64,000 nt of DNA from Vibrio sp. Isolate32 (GTDB lineage: Bacteria > Pseudomonadota > Gammaproteobacteria > Enterobacterales > Vibrionaceae): positions 62,855 through 126,854 of the forward strand of contig NZ_JAKEUQ010000010.1 of assembly GCF_022397955.1 (NCBI RefSeq), given 5' to 3'. Positions within the stretch are counted from its first letter, which is position 1, and every line of letters starts with the position of its first letter. The notes beneath the pieces were generated by a model that was given only the letters and a program-made list of their open reading frames with translations, was not told the origin of the DNA and ran no database searches. Positions 1 through 8,328 of the stretch are shown piece after piece. The translations under genes and the position numbers were made by a program.

Positions 1-543
1 CACAGGAGTCAAAAACGTGTTGTCGACAGCAACTAGCGCACCTACACCTTTCGCCTTGCGGCAGGTTTCTGCAATATCAACCACGCGAACCAACGGGTTT
101 GATGGTGTCTCCAATAAGATCAACTTTGGCTTAAGTGCGATCGCCGCATCTAATGCCTTTTGATCCGATTGATCAACAAACAGAACTTTGAAGTCACCTT
201 TAAGAGAGCGAGTGTTAAACAGACGGTAAGTACCACCGTAGCAGTCGTGTGGTGCAACGATCAGATCATCGCTACCTAAGAAAGCTGAAACCCATAAGTT
301 CAGTGCAGAAGTACCACAGTTAGTGACTACCGCGCCTTTGCCCGATTCAAGCTCAAACAGTGCTGTTTCTAATAAACCACGGTTTGGGTTACCAGAACGG
401 GTATAATCATACTTTGGCACTTCACCAAAAGCGGGAAACCCATAGTTAGTCGAAAGATAAATAGGTGGGACAACGGCATGGTGTTGTGTGTCTGACTCGA
501 TACCAGTACGTACTGCGATTGTTGCTGGCTTCCGGCTGCTCAT
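1..543 (-). CDS. metB: Cystathionine gamma-synthase, N-terminal part (cut by window edge)
   Basis: This is a PLP-dependent Cys/Met metabolism enzyme that joins O-succinylhomoserine to cysteine to give cystathionine, the first sulfur-transfer step of methionine synthesis in the cytoplasm. About 181 N-terminal residues are visible, beginning MSSRKPATIAVRTGI. They include the family signatures DYTRSGNPNR, the NCGTSALN loop and the APHDCYGGTYRL segment. The PLP lysine lies beyond the window. It is divergent from metJ, as in E. coli, and the shared intergenic region carries tandem met boxes, so MetJ repression is expected. The start is the ATG whose complement is at 541-543. A related cystathionine lyase is less likely because of the metJ linkage. 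Confidence 0.93.
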   Translation of the reverse strand, partial: MSSRKPATIAVRTGIESDTQHHAVVPPIYLSTNYGFPAFGEVPKYDYTRSGNPNRGLLETALFELESGKGAVVTNCGTSALNLWVSAFLGSDDLIVAPHDCYGGTYRLFNTRSLKGDFKVLFVDQSDQKALDAAIALKPKLILLETPSNPLVRVVDIAETCRKAKGVGALVAVDNTFLTPV

Positions 544-643
544 AGGTGCTTCCTTACAAGTTTGCGTCTGAGAGTCACAGCTGCTTGTCGGCATTTTGCG
601 GCTGTGTTAGATATATGTTATTCACTTTACTTTCATAAATGTG

Positions 644-675
644 AGACGTCAACACTTCTAGACGTCTACATGTCT
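644..675. promoter_or_regulatory. Four tandem met boxes (MetJ operator)
   Basis: Four contiguous 8-bp units lie between divergent metB and metJ. They read AGACGTCA, ACACTTCT, AGACGTCT and ACATGTCT, matching the MetJ consensus AGACGTCT at 7, 6, 8 and 6 of 8 positions. Tandem 8-bp repeats are how MetJ dimers bind cooperatively with S-adenosylmethionine. The site should control metB and autoregulate metJ. Confidence 0.9.
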
Positions 676-750
676 TTGCTTATGGCGGTAAATCCCGCTA
701 AAATCACCACTATTAATTTAATATAACAACTAAAGTGATGAAGGTACGCA

Positions 751-1071
751 ATGGCCGACTGGAATGGTGAATACATAAGCCCATATGCTGAGCATGGAAA
801 GAAAAGCGAACAAGTAAAGAAGATTACAGTTTCTATCCCTTTAAAAGTGCTAAAGGTGCTTACTGACGAGCGTACTCGCCGCCAGATCAACAACCTGCGC
901 CACGCAACAAATAGTGAGCTACTGTGTGAAGCTTTTCTACATGCCTACACAGGCCAACCACTGCCAACGGATGAAGACCTTCGTAAAGACCGCCCAGATG
1001 ATATTCCTGCAGAAGTGAAAAAGCTGATGACAGAGATGGGTATCGAGTTCGAAGCGTTTGACGAAGAATAA
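751..1071 (+). CDS. metJ: Met regulon transcriptional repressor MetJ
   Basis: This is a ribbon-helix-helix repressor of methionine biosynthesis genes that uses S-adenosylmethionine as corepressor. The 106-residue protein is about the usual length (E. coli 105). It shows the conserved N-terminus [20 protein letters not shown], the DNA-binding beta strand [12 protein letters not shown] and the helix segment [23 protein letters not shown]. The start ATG has an AAGG ribosome binding site 6 bp upstream. It is divergent from metB with met boxes between them, and it is followed by a strong bidirectional terminator shared with the convergent malic enzyme gene. Identification is near certain. Confidence 0.98.
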   Translation: MADWNGEYISPYAEHGKKSEQVKKITVSIPLKVLKVLTDERTRRQINNLRHATNSELLCEAFLHAYTGQPLPTDEDLRKDRPDDIPAEVKKLMTEMGIEFEAFDEE

Positions 1072-1166
1072 CAATAACTCAGTCACTGCCTTCAATATTG
1101 ATTCGCTTTAGCTGAATGTTCACATTACTGATTCGTCTTTTTAGTGTTCTGTGAATAAAAGATATA

Positions 1167-1197
1167 AAAAAACCGACTCCTGATGAGTCGGTTTTTT
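1167..1197. terminator. Bidirectional terminator, metJ / malic enzyme
   Basis: A perfect 9-bp stem, AACCGACTC (1171-1179) with GAGTCGGTT (1185-1193), has a 5-nt loop. It has an A-tract on the left and a T-tract on the right, so it can end both converging transcripts. Confidence 0.93.
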
Positions 1198-1214
1198 GTT
1201 ATTTTGTTTAGCTT

Positions 1215-2504
1215 CTATGCCATGTAGTTAGCAGGCATTTCGATACGTGCAACGCCAGATTCAACGGCCGCTTCTGCTACTGCTTTCGCTACGCGAGGAA
1301 GTAGACGTGGATCCATTGGCTTAGGAATGATGTAACCCTTACCGAACTCAAGTGACGTCTCACCCGCTGCTTTTAGTACTTCCACAGGTACTTCTTCTTT
1401 CGCTAGGTCACGAATCGCTTTTACTGCCGCTAGTTTCATCTCGTCATTGATTTCGCTTGCACGCACATCAAGTGCACCACGGAAAATGAATGGGAAACAA
1501 AGTACGTTGTTTACTTGGTTAGGGTAATCACTGCGTCCTGTACCCATAATAAGGTCAGAACGAACTTCGTGAGCAAGCTCTGGCTTGATCTCTGGATCTG
1601 GGTTTGAACATGCAAACACAACTGGCTTATCAGCCATCAGCGTTAGTGCTTCTGCTGGTAGCAGGTTAGGACCTGATACGCCCAAGAATAGGTCAGCACC
1701 TTCGATAACATCTTCAAGCGTACGCTTATCTGTGTTGTTTGCGAATAGCTCTTTGTATTCGTTCAGATCATCACGACGAGTGTGGATCACACCTTTACGG
1801 TCAAGCATGTAGATTTTCTCACGCTGAGCGCCACACTTAATAAGTAGTTCCATACAAGCAACCGCTGCGGCGCCAGCACCTAAACAAACGATCTTACATT
1901 CTTCTAGCTTCTTACCTTGAAGCTCAATCGCGTTCAGCATACCTGCTGCTGTTACGATCGCTGTACCATGTTGGTCATCGTGGAATACAGGCACATCACA
2001 ACGCTCAATCAGACGACGTTCAATCTCGAAACAGTCTGGTGCTTTGATGTCTTCTAGGTTAATACCGCCGAATGTATCTGCGATGTTCGCAACCGTATCG
2101 ACAAACTCATCGATTGTGCGGTGTTTTACTTCAATATCGATAGAATCTAAACCAGCGAAACGCTTAAACAGTAGCGCTTTACCTTCCATAACCGGTTTAG
2201 AAGCAATTGGACCAAGGTTACCTAGGCCAAGAATCGCTGTACCGTTAGAGATAACTGCAACCATGTTGCCTTTACCTGTGTACTTGTAAACGTTATCTAC
2301 ATTCTGTGCGATCTCACGAACTGGCTCAGCCACGCCTGGGCTGTATGCAAGTGCTAGGTCTTCTGCAGAGTTTGCAGGCTTCGTCAGCTCAATGGCAATT
2401 TTGCCTGGAACTGGGAACTCATGATAATCAAGAGCTTGCTGACGGAATTGTTCTTGAGGTGATAATTCTTGAGAGGATTGATCTTGGCGGCTGTCTTCAG
2501 ACAT
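1215..2504 (-). CDS. Malic enzyme, short form (malate to pyruvate, decarboxylating)
   Basis: This NAD(P)-dependent malic enzyme oxidatively decarboxylates malate to pyruvate and CO2. The protein is 429 residues. It has the N-terminal catalytic domain (YSPGVAEP near 54-61, [11 protein letters not shown] near 108-118, [12 protein letters not shown] near 151-162, FHDDQHGTA near 175) and a Rossmann NAD-binding domain ([13 protein letters not shown] near 209). It ends after this core, so the phosphotransacetylase-like C-terminal domain of E. coli MaeB (about 759 residues) is absent. Short forms like this are known in many bacteria, so it is not a truncation: the C-terminus is intact and followed by a terminator. 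Cofactor preference (NAD or NADP) cannot be read with confidence. It is transcribed alone, convergent with metJ. Confidence 0.93.
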   Translation of the reverse strand: MSEDSRQDQSSQELSPQEQFRQQALDYHEFPVPGKIAIELTKPANSAEDLALAYSPGVAEPVREIAQNVDNVYKYTGKGNMVAVISNGTAILGLGNLGPIASKPVMEGKALLFKRFAGLDSIDIEVKHRTIDEFVDTVANIADTFGGINLEDIKAPDCFEIERRLIERCDVPVFHDDQHGTAIVTAAGMLNAIELQGKKLEECKIVCLGAGAAAVACMELLIKCGAQREKIYMLDRKGVIHTRRDDLNEYKELFANNTDKRTLEDVIEGADLFLGVSGPNLLPAEALTLMADKPVVFACSNPDPEIKPELAHEVRSDLIMGTGRSDYPNQVNNVLCFPFIFRGALDVRASEINDEMKLAAVKAIRDLAKEEVPVEVLKAAGETSLEFGKGYIIPKPMDPRLLPRVAKAVAEAAVESGVARIEMPANYMA

Positions 2505-2746
2505 AGGTGTAGGTTCCTAGGATATTATTATTAGGGGGATCTTGTTCATGTTAATGGATGTACTTCAAAGTTCCTAGTTGGTAAAGGCCTCTGTCTCATT
2601 AAAAAACGAGATTTCACTACTAATAAGACCAGTGAGCAGTTGAAATTACTATCGCTTGTTGAACTTTCGAGCGGATTTGCAGTGATGAGTAATAAGCTAA
2701 GAATTACCCTTCAATATTGAGGTAAGCCGCTTAATACGGAAGAGAA

Positions 2747-2781
2747 TGAAAGCTTGAAGTGAAAGCTTGAAGTGAAAGCTT
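2747..2781. repeat. 13-bp tandem repeat, 2.7 copies
   Basis: The unit TGAAAGCTTGAAG is present at 2747-2759 and 2760-2772, with a partial third copy TGAAAGCTT at 2773-2781. It lies just beyond the rpmE terminator in non-coding DNA, and a function is not evident. It looks like a slippage-prone minisatellite. Confidence 0.85.
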
Positions 2782-2805
2782 GTGTTTTCTCGAATTTCAG
2801 GCAAC

Positions 2806-2833
2806 AAAAAAGGACACCGAAGTGTCCTTTTTA
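2806..2833. terminator. Terminator downstream of rpmE
   Basis: The stem AGGACAC (2811-2817) with GTGTCCT (2822-2828) has a 4-nt loop and is flanked by A5 and T5 tracts. In minus orientation it directly follows the rpmE stop. Confidence 0.88.
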
Positions 2834-2850
2834 TGTCTAAATAGCGAGAA

Positions 2851-3069
2851 TTACTTCTTGCTAGAAAGAGCACCGAAACGCTTGTTGAAGCGATCAACAC
2901 GGCCGCCTGTATCTACGATACGTTGCTTACCAGTGTAGAACGGGTGACATTTGTCACATACGTCTAGGTGGATTGATTCTTTTGCTAGCGTTGAGTTGAA
3001 CTCAAAAGTGTTGCCGCAAGAACAAGTAGCAGTAACTGCTTTGTATTCTGGGTGGATTCCAGCTTTCAT
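2851..3069 (-). CDS. rpmE: 50S ribosomal protein L31, zinc-binding type
   Basis: This is a component of the large ribosomal subunit that helps bridge the 30S and 50S subunits. The 72-residue protein carries the zinc-ligand pattern of the C+ (zinc) form of L31: Cys16-x-Cys18 and Cys38-x2-Cys41. The zinc-free paralogue YkgM/RpmE2 would lack these. It is divergent from priA as in E. coli. The start MKAGIHPEY matches the family N-terminus, and a strong terminator follows the stop. Confidence 0.97.
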   Translation of the reverse strand: MKAGIHPEYKAVTATCSCGNTFEFNSTLAKESIHLDVCDKCHPFYTGKQRIVDTGGRVDRFNKRFGALSSKK

Positions 3070-3399
3070 GGGATAACCTCAAGTAGGCCGTGTCGCTATA
3101 CGATTCTAAGCCGCACACCACACGTAGTTTAAAAAAGAAATAAAGACACCGCTTATCACTAAAGCGCGATCAAGCCATACCTTTAAGGCGCAGTATAGTA
3201 ATGAATCTGTGAGGTAGGATCAACTGATTTGATACATTTTTCGCCAATATTGATATTATTTTCTTCATCAGTTGAAATTCTTTGGCAGCAGCGACTTTCA
3301 GGTACTCACTTCCCCTTGTCAGCTAAACTGTTTCTCGAATTTGAGCGCCTTATCCTTTAGACTGTTCGCTCTCGTCAACTCAGATAAAGCCGTCCCTTT
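3070..3399. other. Divergent rpmE/priA intergenic region
   Basis: About 330 bp between divergent start codons, so it must hold both promoters. No small open reading frame, clear operator or hairpin terminator stands out. Promoter hexamers cannot be assigned confidently by eye. Confidence 0.5.
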
Positions 3400-5601
3400 A
3401 TGCGTCCAATGATTGCCCGTGTGGCGCTGCCTGTTCCACTCGACAAGCAGTTCGATTACAAGATTCCAAGCCTCCTATTTCCGATTATTGGTGGTCGAGT
3501 CTCTGTGCCTTTTGGACGACAAACCTTAACTGGGATTGTCACGGCTCTGGTTAACGAATCAGAATTCGAGCTAGACAAGCTCAAACCCATTAAAGCGTTA
3601 TTAGACAATCAGCCTGTTTGGCCGGAATCTGTCTATTCACTATTAATGTGGTGCAGTCAGTTTTATCATTACCCTCTTGGCGAAACCTTTGCTAACGCCC
3701 TTCCAAGCGCTCTAAGAAAAGGTAAAGCCGCCGACTTCGCGACGCTGGTTGAGTGGCAGTTAACGCCATCAGGTAAAGACCAACTGATGCAAGGCTTTGG
3801 CCGTGCGGTCAAGCAAGCCAAAGTGATGCACATGCTTGAGCACGGACCGGTTCCCCATCAAGAGTTCATTGATGAAGAAGTTGGCAGCGCCGTACTCAAG
3901 GCGCTAGAAGAGAAAGGTTGGATTGAATCGGTAGAGAAAAAGCCAAAGCGTCAGCCGTGGCCAGTTGAACTTGAGAACGACCAAGACAAACCTAAGATCA
4001 ATGCTGAACAAGCCATCGCGATCGCAACAGTAAATAGCCAGACCGACTTTGGTTGTTTTTTATTAGAGGGAGTCACTGGCTCAGGTAAGACCGAGGTTTA
4101 CCTGAATATGATTAAGCCGATCCTCGACCAAGGTAAACAAGCGTTAGTGTTAGTGCCTGAGATTGGCCTAACCCCTCAAACCATTAACCGCTTTAAGCGA
4201 CGCTTTAATGTGCCTGTTGAAGTTATCCACTCAGGTTTAAACGATTCTGAGCGACTGAATGCTTGGTTATCAGCGCGTGATAAAATAGCGGGTATCGTGA
4301 TTGGTACTCGCTCGGCTCTGTTCACGCCGTTTGCTGACCTAGGCATTATCATTGTCGATGAAGAACACGACGCATCTTATAAACAACAAGATAGCCTGCG
4401 CTACCACGCTCGCGATGTGGCCATTATGCGTGCTCATAAAGCGCAGATTCCGGTTGTGTTAGGCTCGGCGACTCCGGCCTTTGAAACTCTGCACAACGCT
4501 CAGATCGGCAAATACAGTTATCTCACCCTTACTTCACGCGCAGGTAGCGCATTGCCAACCACCAATAAGGTGTTGGATGTTAAGGGTGAATATTTAGAAA
4601 GTGGCTTGTCTGCGTCGTTGATTGCAGAGATGCAAAGGCACCTCAAAGCAGGCAACCAAGTGATGCTGTTTCTCAATCGTCGTGGATTCTCTCCCGCATT
4701 GATGTGTCACGATTGTGGCTGGACAGCCGAATGTAAACGTTGTGACGCTTACTACACCTATCACCAATACAGCAACGAAATGCGCTGCCACCATTGTGGC
4801 TCGCAGCAGCATCTTGTGCATAACTGCCAAGGCTGTGGGTCTGCGAACCTAGTGACGGTAGGTGTGGGTACCGAACAACTTGAAGCGCAACTTGGCCAAC
4901 TATTCCCTGAATACAAAACTATTCGTATTGACCGCGACAGCACCCGCCGCAAAGGCAGTTTAGAAAGTGCGTTAGAGTCGATTAGAAAGGGGGAATACCA
5001 AATTCTTATAGGCACGCAGATGCTTGCTAAAGGTCACCACTTCCCGGACGTGACACTTGTGGCGCTATTGGATGTCGATGGCTCTTTATATAGCAGTGAT
5101 TTTCGAGCGTCTGAACGTCTTGCCCAGCTATTCATCCAAGTAGCAGGGCGCGCAGGTCGTGCAAGCAAGCCCGGTGAGGTGATATTACAAACTCATCATC
5201 CAGAACACGGGTTGCTGCAAGCCTTGCTGCACAAAGACTATAACCACTTTGCTCAGACAGCACTGGCAGAGCGAAAACAGGCAATGTTACCGCCTTATAC
5301 CTTTATGACGCTGTTTAGAGCAGAAGCCAATGACACGCGCTTGGTGGAAGAGTTCTTGCGTCAAGTTCGTCACACGTTGGAATCGCATCCACTGTTTGAC
5401 CAATATTGCATGGTGCTAGGGCCAACCCCTGCCCCATTAGCAAAACGAGCAGGCAAATCGCGCTGGCAGTTAATCTTACAGACTCAAACTCGCTCGTTAA
5501 TGCAGAAGCTATTAATGAGCGCTAAGCCGGCAATTAATATGTTACCGGCCGCGAAAAAAGTTCGTTGGTCACTCGACATAGAGCCACAAGATCTGAGCTA
5601 A
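3400..5601 (+). CDS. priA: Primosomal replication protein N' (PriA helicase)
   Basis: This superfamily 2 3'-5' DNA helicase recognises stalled forks and D-loops and loads DnaB through PriB/DnaT to restart replication. At 733 residues it is the normal length. In order it has a 3'BD-like N-terminus (VALPVPLDKQFDY), Walker A GVTGSGKTE near 224-232, a DEEH box at 320-323 and a GSATP motif near 355. Eight zinc-binding cysteines follow at 436, 439, 445, 448, 463, 466, 476 and 479, then helicase motifs V-VI including QVAGRAGR. The start could be this ATG or the one three codons later (MIARVALPV). It is divergent from rpmE and followed by cytR. Confidence 0.98.
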   Translation: MRPMIARVALPVPLDKQFDYKIPSLLFPIIGGRVSVPFGRQTLTGIVTALVNESEFELDKLKPIKALLDNQPVWPESVYSLLMWCSQFYHYPLGETFANALPSALRKGKAADFATLVEWQLTPSGKDQLMQGFGRAVKQAKVMHMLEHGPVPHQEFIDEEVGSAVLKALEEKGWIESVEKKPKRQPWPVELENDQDKPKINAEQAIAIATVNSQTDFGCFLLEGVTGSGKTEVYLNMIKPILDQGKQALVLVPEIGLTPQTINRFKRRFNVPVEVIHSGLNDSERLNAWLSARDKIAGIVIGTRSALFTPFADLGIIIVDEEHDASYKQQDSLRYHARDVAIMRAHKAQIPVVLGSATPAFETLHNAQIGKYSYLTLTSRAGSALPTTNKVLDVKGEYLESGLSASLIAEMQRHLKAGNQVMLFLNRRGFSPALMCHDCGWTAECKRCDAYYTYHQYSNEMRCHHCGSQQHLVHNCQGCGSANLVTVGVGTEQLEAQLGQLFPEYKTIRIDRDSTRRKGSLESALESIRKGEYQILIGTQMLAKGHHFPDVTLVALLDVDGSLYSSDFRASERLAQLFIQVAGRAGRASKPGEVILQTHHPEHGLLQALLHKDYNHFAQTALAERKQAMLPPYTFMTLFRAEANDTRLVEEFLRQVRHTLESHPLFDQYCMVLGPTPAPLAKRAGKSRWQLILQTQTRSLMQKLLMSAKPAINMLPAAKKVRWSLDIEPQDLS

Positions 5602-5742
5602 ACCCCTCCGGGTTAAAACTAATGATAAATTTGTTCACAAATATTTCATATTTCTCGTGAGCAACTTCACACTAGTCATGTGATTTTTGTTAATCTAGCC
5701 GTAACTTTACGCGGATTAAACGAATAAAATATTGCAATAAAA

Positions 5743-5761
5743 AAAGTGTTAGCAACACTTT
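5743..5761. other. Hairpin upstream of cytR
   Basis: A perfect 8-bp inverted repeat, AAAGTGTT and AACACTTT, has a 3-nt loop. It is preceded on the plus strand by a run of A, so on the minus strand it resembles a Rho-independent terminator although no minus-strand gene ends here. It may act in the cytR leader, or as a weak end signal after priA. Confidence 0.5.
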
Positions 5762-5841
5762 CATAATATCTATTCGATTACATTTATTATTCACGCCTTA
5801 GATGCTTAGGCGACAAAGGAACTTAAAAGAGGGTTTAATTT

Positions 5842-6846
5842 ATGGCGACAATGAAGGATGTTGCCCAGCTAGCAGGCGTCTCAACAGCCACAGTATCACG
5901 TGCATTGATGAACCCTGAGAAAGTCTCAGTTTCGACTCGTAAACGAGTGGAAACAGCAGTACTTGAAGCTGGATACTCACCCAATACATTAGCTAGAAAT
6001 TTACGTCGCAACGAATCAAAAACCATCATCACAATCGTTCCTGATATCTGTGACCCGTATTTTGCAGAAATCATTCGTGGTATCGAAGATGCTGCTGTCG
6101 AAAATGATTACCTCGTCCTACTGGGTGATAGCGGCCAACAGAAAAAACGCGAGTCTTCGTTTGTTAACTTAGTTTTCACCAAACAAGCAGACGGCATGCT
6201 GCTACTAGGCACCGACCACCCGTTCGATGTCAGCAAGTCTGAACAAAAGAACCTGCCTCCGATGGTAATGGCGTGTGAGTTTGCCCCTGAGCTTGAACTT
6301 CCTACCGTACACATCGATAACCTGACCTCTGCATTTGAAGCAGTGAACTACCTAGCTCAGTTAGGCCATAAGCGTATCGCTCAAATATCAGGGCCAGTAT
6401 CGGCAACGCTGTGTAAGTTCCGCCAACAAGGCTATCAACAAGCGCTGCGTCGTGCTGGAGTATCAATGAACCCTGCCTATAGTACAGTCGGCGACTTTAC
6501 CTTTGAAGCCGGAGCTCAAGCGGTTCGTCAACTGTTAGCACTACCAGAGCAGCCAACCGCTATTTTCTGTCACAACGATGCGATGGCCATTGGCGCGATT
6601 CAAGAAGCGAAGAAGCTGGGCTTACGCGTTCCTCAAGACCTATCGATTGTCGGCTTCGATGACATCCAATTCGCTCAATACTGCGATCCACCGCTCACCA
6701 CCATTTCTCAGCCTCGTTATGAGATTGGACACCAAGCGATGTTGATGATGCTTGATCTACTGAAAGGCAAGGATGTGCAAGCAGGTTCGCGTCTACTTGA
6801 AGCTAAATTAGTGGTTCGAGGCAGTACAGCACCACCTCGAATGTGA
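5842..6846 (+). CDS. cytR: LacI-family DNA-binding regulator CytR
   Basis: CytR represses nucleoside uptake and catabolism genes together with CRP, and cytidine is the inducer. In Vibrio it also affects biofilm and competence genes. The 334-residue protein has a LacI-type helix-turn-helix at the N-terminus (MKDVAQLAGVSTATVSRAL, residues 4-22), a hinge near 50-60 and a periplasmic-binding-protein-like effector domain ending GSTAPPRM. The start is preceded by GAGGG 8 bp away. Its position between priA and ftsN is the same as in E. coli, which supports CytR over other LacI paralogues. Confidence 0.95.
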   Translation: MATMKDVAQLAGVSTATVSRALMNPEKVSVSTRKRVETAVLEAGYSPNTLARNLRRNESKTIITIVPDICDPYFAEIIRGIEDAAVENDYLVLLGDSGQQKKRESSFVNLVFTKQADGMLLLGTDHPFDVSKSEQKNLPPMVMACEFAPELELPTVHIDNLTSAFEAVNYLAQLGHKRIAQISGPVSATLCKFRQQGYQQALRRAGVSMNPAYSTVGDFTFEAGAQAVRQLLALPEQPTAIFCHNDAMAIGAIQEAKKLGLRVPQDLSIVGFDDIQFAQYCDPPLTTISQPRYEIGHQAMLMMLDLLKGKDVQAGSRLLEAKLVVRGSTAPPRM

Positions 6847-6968
6847 GCCTAAACAATACCCTTACAAATCTGCGGCACATTTTGATGTGCCGCTTCCATT
6901 TCTGCACTATTATCCTCGCGCAATCTGGATTACCATGAGGGCAGAATCAGCAACTATTGAATTGTCTT

Positions 6969-7508
6969 GTGGCTAATAGAGATTATGTAAAGCGCGGTCG
7001 TGGTACGAAAAAGCCGACCAAAAAACAAGTCCCTCACCGTAAACCATGGCGTAGTGGTCTTTTGGCGTTCCTCCTTGTTGGCGGGTTTGGTTACGGACTT
7101 TACCTATTAAATAATGATCCTGAGCCACCAGCACCGGCTCCAGTCGTCAGCAAACCCAAACCTAAGCCAAAACCAGCCAGAGTGATTCCGCCGCCTCCAG
7201 AAGAAAAGTGGGACTACGTTGAAACACTGCCAAGTCGCGAAATTGAAGTAAAAGCCAAAGAGCAAGAGATCTCGAAGATCCCTTACATCATGCAATGTGG
7301 CGCCTACAAAACTTCAGCTCAGGCAGAAGCACGTAAGTTGGATATCGCCTTCCAAGGTATCTCGAGTGAAATCCGTAAGAAAGATGGCAGCAGCTGGTAC
7401 CGCGTGGTACTCGGACCATACAAACTTAAGCGTGATGCAGAGCGAGACCGCCATAAGCTGCAGCGTGCTAAAATCGAGCCTTGCGCTATCTGGAAAGATA
7501 CCGAGTAG
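6969..7508 (+). CDS. ftsN: Cell division protein FtsN
   Basis: This bitopic inner-membrane divisome protein triggers constriction by activating FtsA/FtsQLB and FtsWI, and binds denuded septal peptidoglycan through its SPOR domain. With a GTG start at 6969 the protein begins MANRDYVKRGRG, the family N-terminus, and has 179 residues. There is a basic cytoplasmic tail, one membrane helix near 29-47, a Pro/Lys-rich linker (PKPKPKPAR) and a C-terminal SPOR domain from about 105 (IMQCGAYKT to WYRVVLGPYK). It is much shorter than E. coli FtsN (319 residues) because the periplasmic linker is short. A TTG four codons earlier is an alternative start. No strong ribosome binding site is visible for either. 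Confidence 0.93.
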   Translation: MANRDYVKRGRGTKKPTKKQVPHRKPWRSGLLAFLLVGGFGYGLYLLNNDPEPPAPAPVVSKPKPKPKPARVIPPPPEEKWDYVETLPSREIEVKAKEQEISKIPYIMQCGAYKTSAQAEARKLDIAFQGISSEIRKKDGSSWYRVVLGPYKLKRDAERDRHKLQRAKIEPCAIWKDTE

Positions 7509-7555
7509 TTTTAAATTTAGCGGCTGTCTTAGTAAAAGCCGAAAACCAAACACCG

Positions 7556-7581
7556 AAAGCCTCCCACTGTGGAGGTTTTCT
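7556..7581 (+). terminator. Probable terminator after ftsN
   Basis: The stem AAAGCCTCC (7556-7564) pairs with GGAGGTTTT (7571-7579) around a 6-nt loop, with one G-T pair. The tail is TTTTCTT, so strength is moderate. Confidence 0.65.
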
Positions 7582-7651
7582 TCCCCCCCTCCGTTCAGCC
7601 AAATTTCCTTACAACTTCCACCGATAAGTTGTGCGACATCACTCACTCTTC

Positions 7652-7681
7652 CTTGAATTATCCGAGCACCATCCTCATATA
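7652..7681 (+). promoter_or_regulatory. Heat-shock (sigma-32) promoter of hslVU
   Basis: A -35 element CTTGAA at 7652-7657 is followed after 15 bp by CCTCATATA at 7673-7681. The RpoH consensus is CTTGAA, 13-17 bp, then CCCCATnT, so only one core base differs. It lies 43 bp upstream of hslV, a known member of the RpoH regulon. Confidence 0.8.
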
Positions 7682-7723
7682 CTTTTTATACCCAAAGATA
7701 AGAAATATTAAGAGGCCCTACTC

Positions 7724-8272
7724 GTGACTACCATTGTATCTGTACGTCGTAATAATAAAGTCGTCATCGCGGGTGATGGACAAGTATCTCTAGGCAACAC
7801 TGTAATGAAGGGCAATGCCCGTAAAGTGCGTCGCCTATACAATGACAAAGTACTGGCTGGTTTTGCTGGCGGTACCGCTGATGCTTTCACGCTATTCGAA
7901 AAATTTGAAAGCAAGCTGCACATGCACCAAGGCCATCTGACCAAAGCTGCCGTTGAGCTAGCGAAGGATTGGCGTAGTGACCGTGCTCTACGTAAATTAG
8001 AAGCACTACTAGCGGTAGCTGACGAAACCGCTTCACTGATCATCACAGGTAACGGTGATGTTGTTCAACCAGAGAACGACCTAATCGCTATCGGTTCAGG
8101 CGGTAACTTCGCTCAAGCAGCGGCTACGGCACTATTAGAAAATACTGATTTAGATGCACGTGAAATCGCAGAAAAGTCGCTGAATATTGCTGGCGATATC
8201 TGTGTATTCACCAACCATCACCACACTGTTGAAGAACTAGAAAGCACCGTTGAGCTGCCAAAGCCAGAGTAA
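7724..8272 (+). CDS. hslV: ATP-dependent protease subunit HslV (ClpQ)
   Basis: This is the peptidase of the HslUV (ClpYQ) two-component protease, a double hexamer with a proteasome beta-type fold. The 182-residue protein starts at GTG, giving [19 protein letters not shown]. After removal of Met, Thr1 becomes the catalytic nucleophile, and the TTIVSVRR and AGDGQVS segments are diagnostic. GTG is the only sensible start because the mature N-terminus must be Thr-Thr-Ile. It is followed 56 bp later by hslU, in one operon under a heat-shock type promoter. Confidence 0.98.
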   Translation: MTTIVSVRRNNKVVIAGDGQVSLGNTVMKGNARKVRRLYNDKVLAGFAGGTADAFTLFEKFESKLHMHQGHLTKAAVELAKDWRSDRALRKLEALLAVADETASLIITGNGDVVQPENDLIAIGSGGNFAQAAATALLENTDLDAREIAEKSLNIAGDICVFTNHHHTVEELESTVELPKPE

Positions 8273-8328
8273 CAAACGCTTCTACCCAAAACTTGTATCA
8301 ACAGTGATTAAAGAATTAAGGAAAAACC

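Larger units (their letters stand above)
2505..2850. other. Intergenic region, malic enzyme promoter side and rpmE 3' side
   Basis: About 346 bp without a convincing gene. It holds the leader and promoter area of the malic enzyme gene on the minus strand, a 13-bp tandem repeat (2747-2781) and the rpmE terminator. I see no recognisable operator. Confidence 0.6.

Noticed and set aside
1585..1812. Plus-strand open frames inside the malic enzyme gene (also 2044-2289 and 2306-2506)
   Set aside because: Antisense frames to a well-supported gene, with no family resemblance and no ribosome binding sites.
7297..7656. Plus-strand frame overlapping the end of ftsN (and its minus counterpart)
   Set aside because: Different frame from ftsN, spans the terminator and the heat-shock promoter region, no family likeness.
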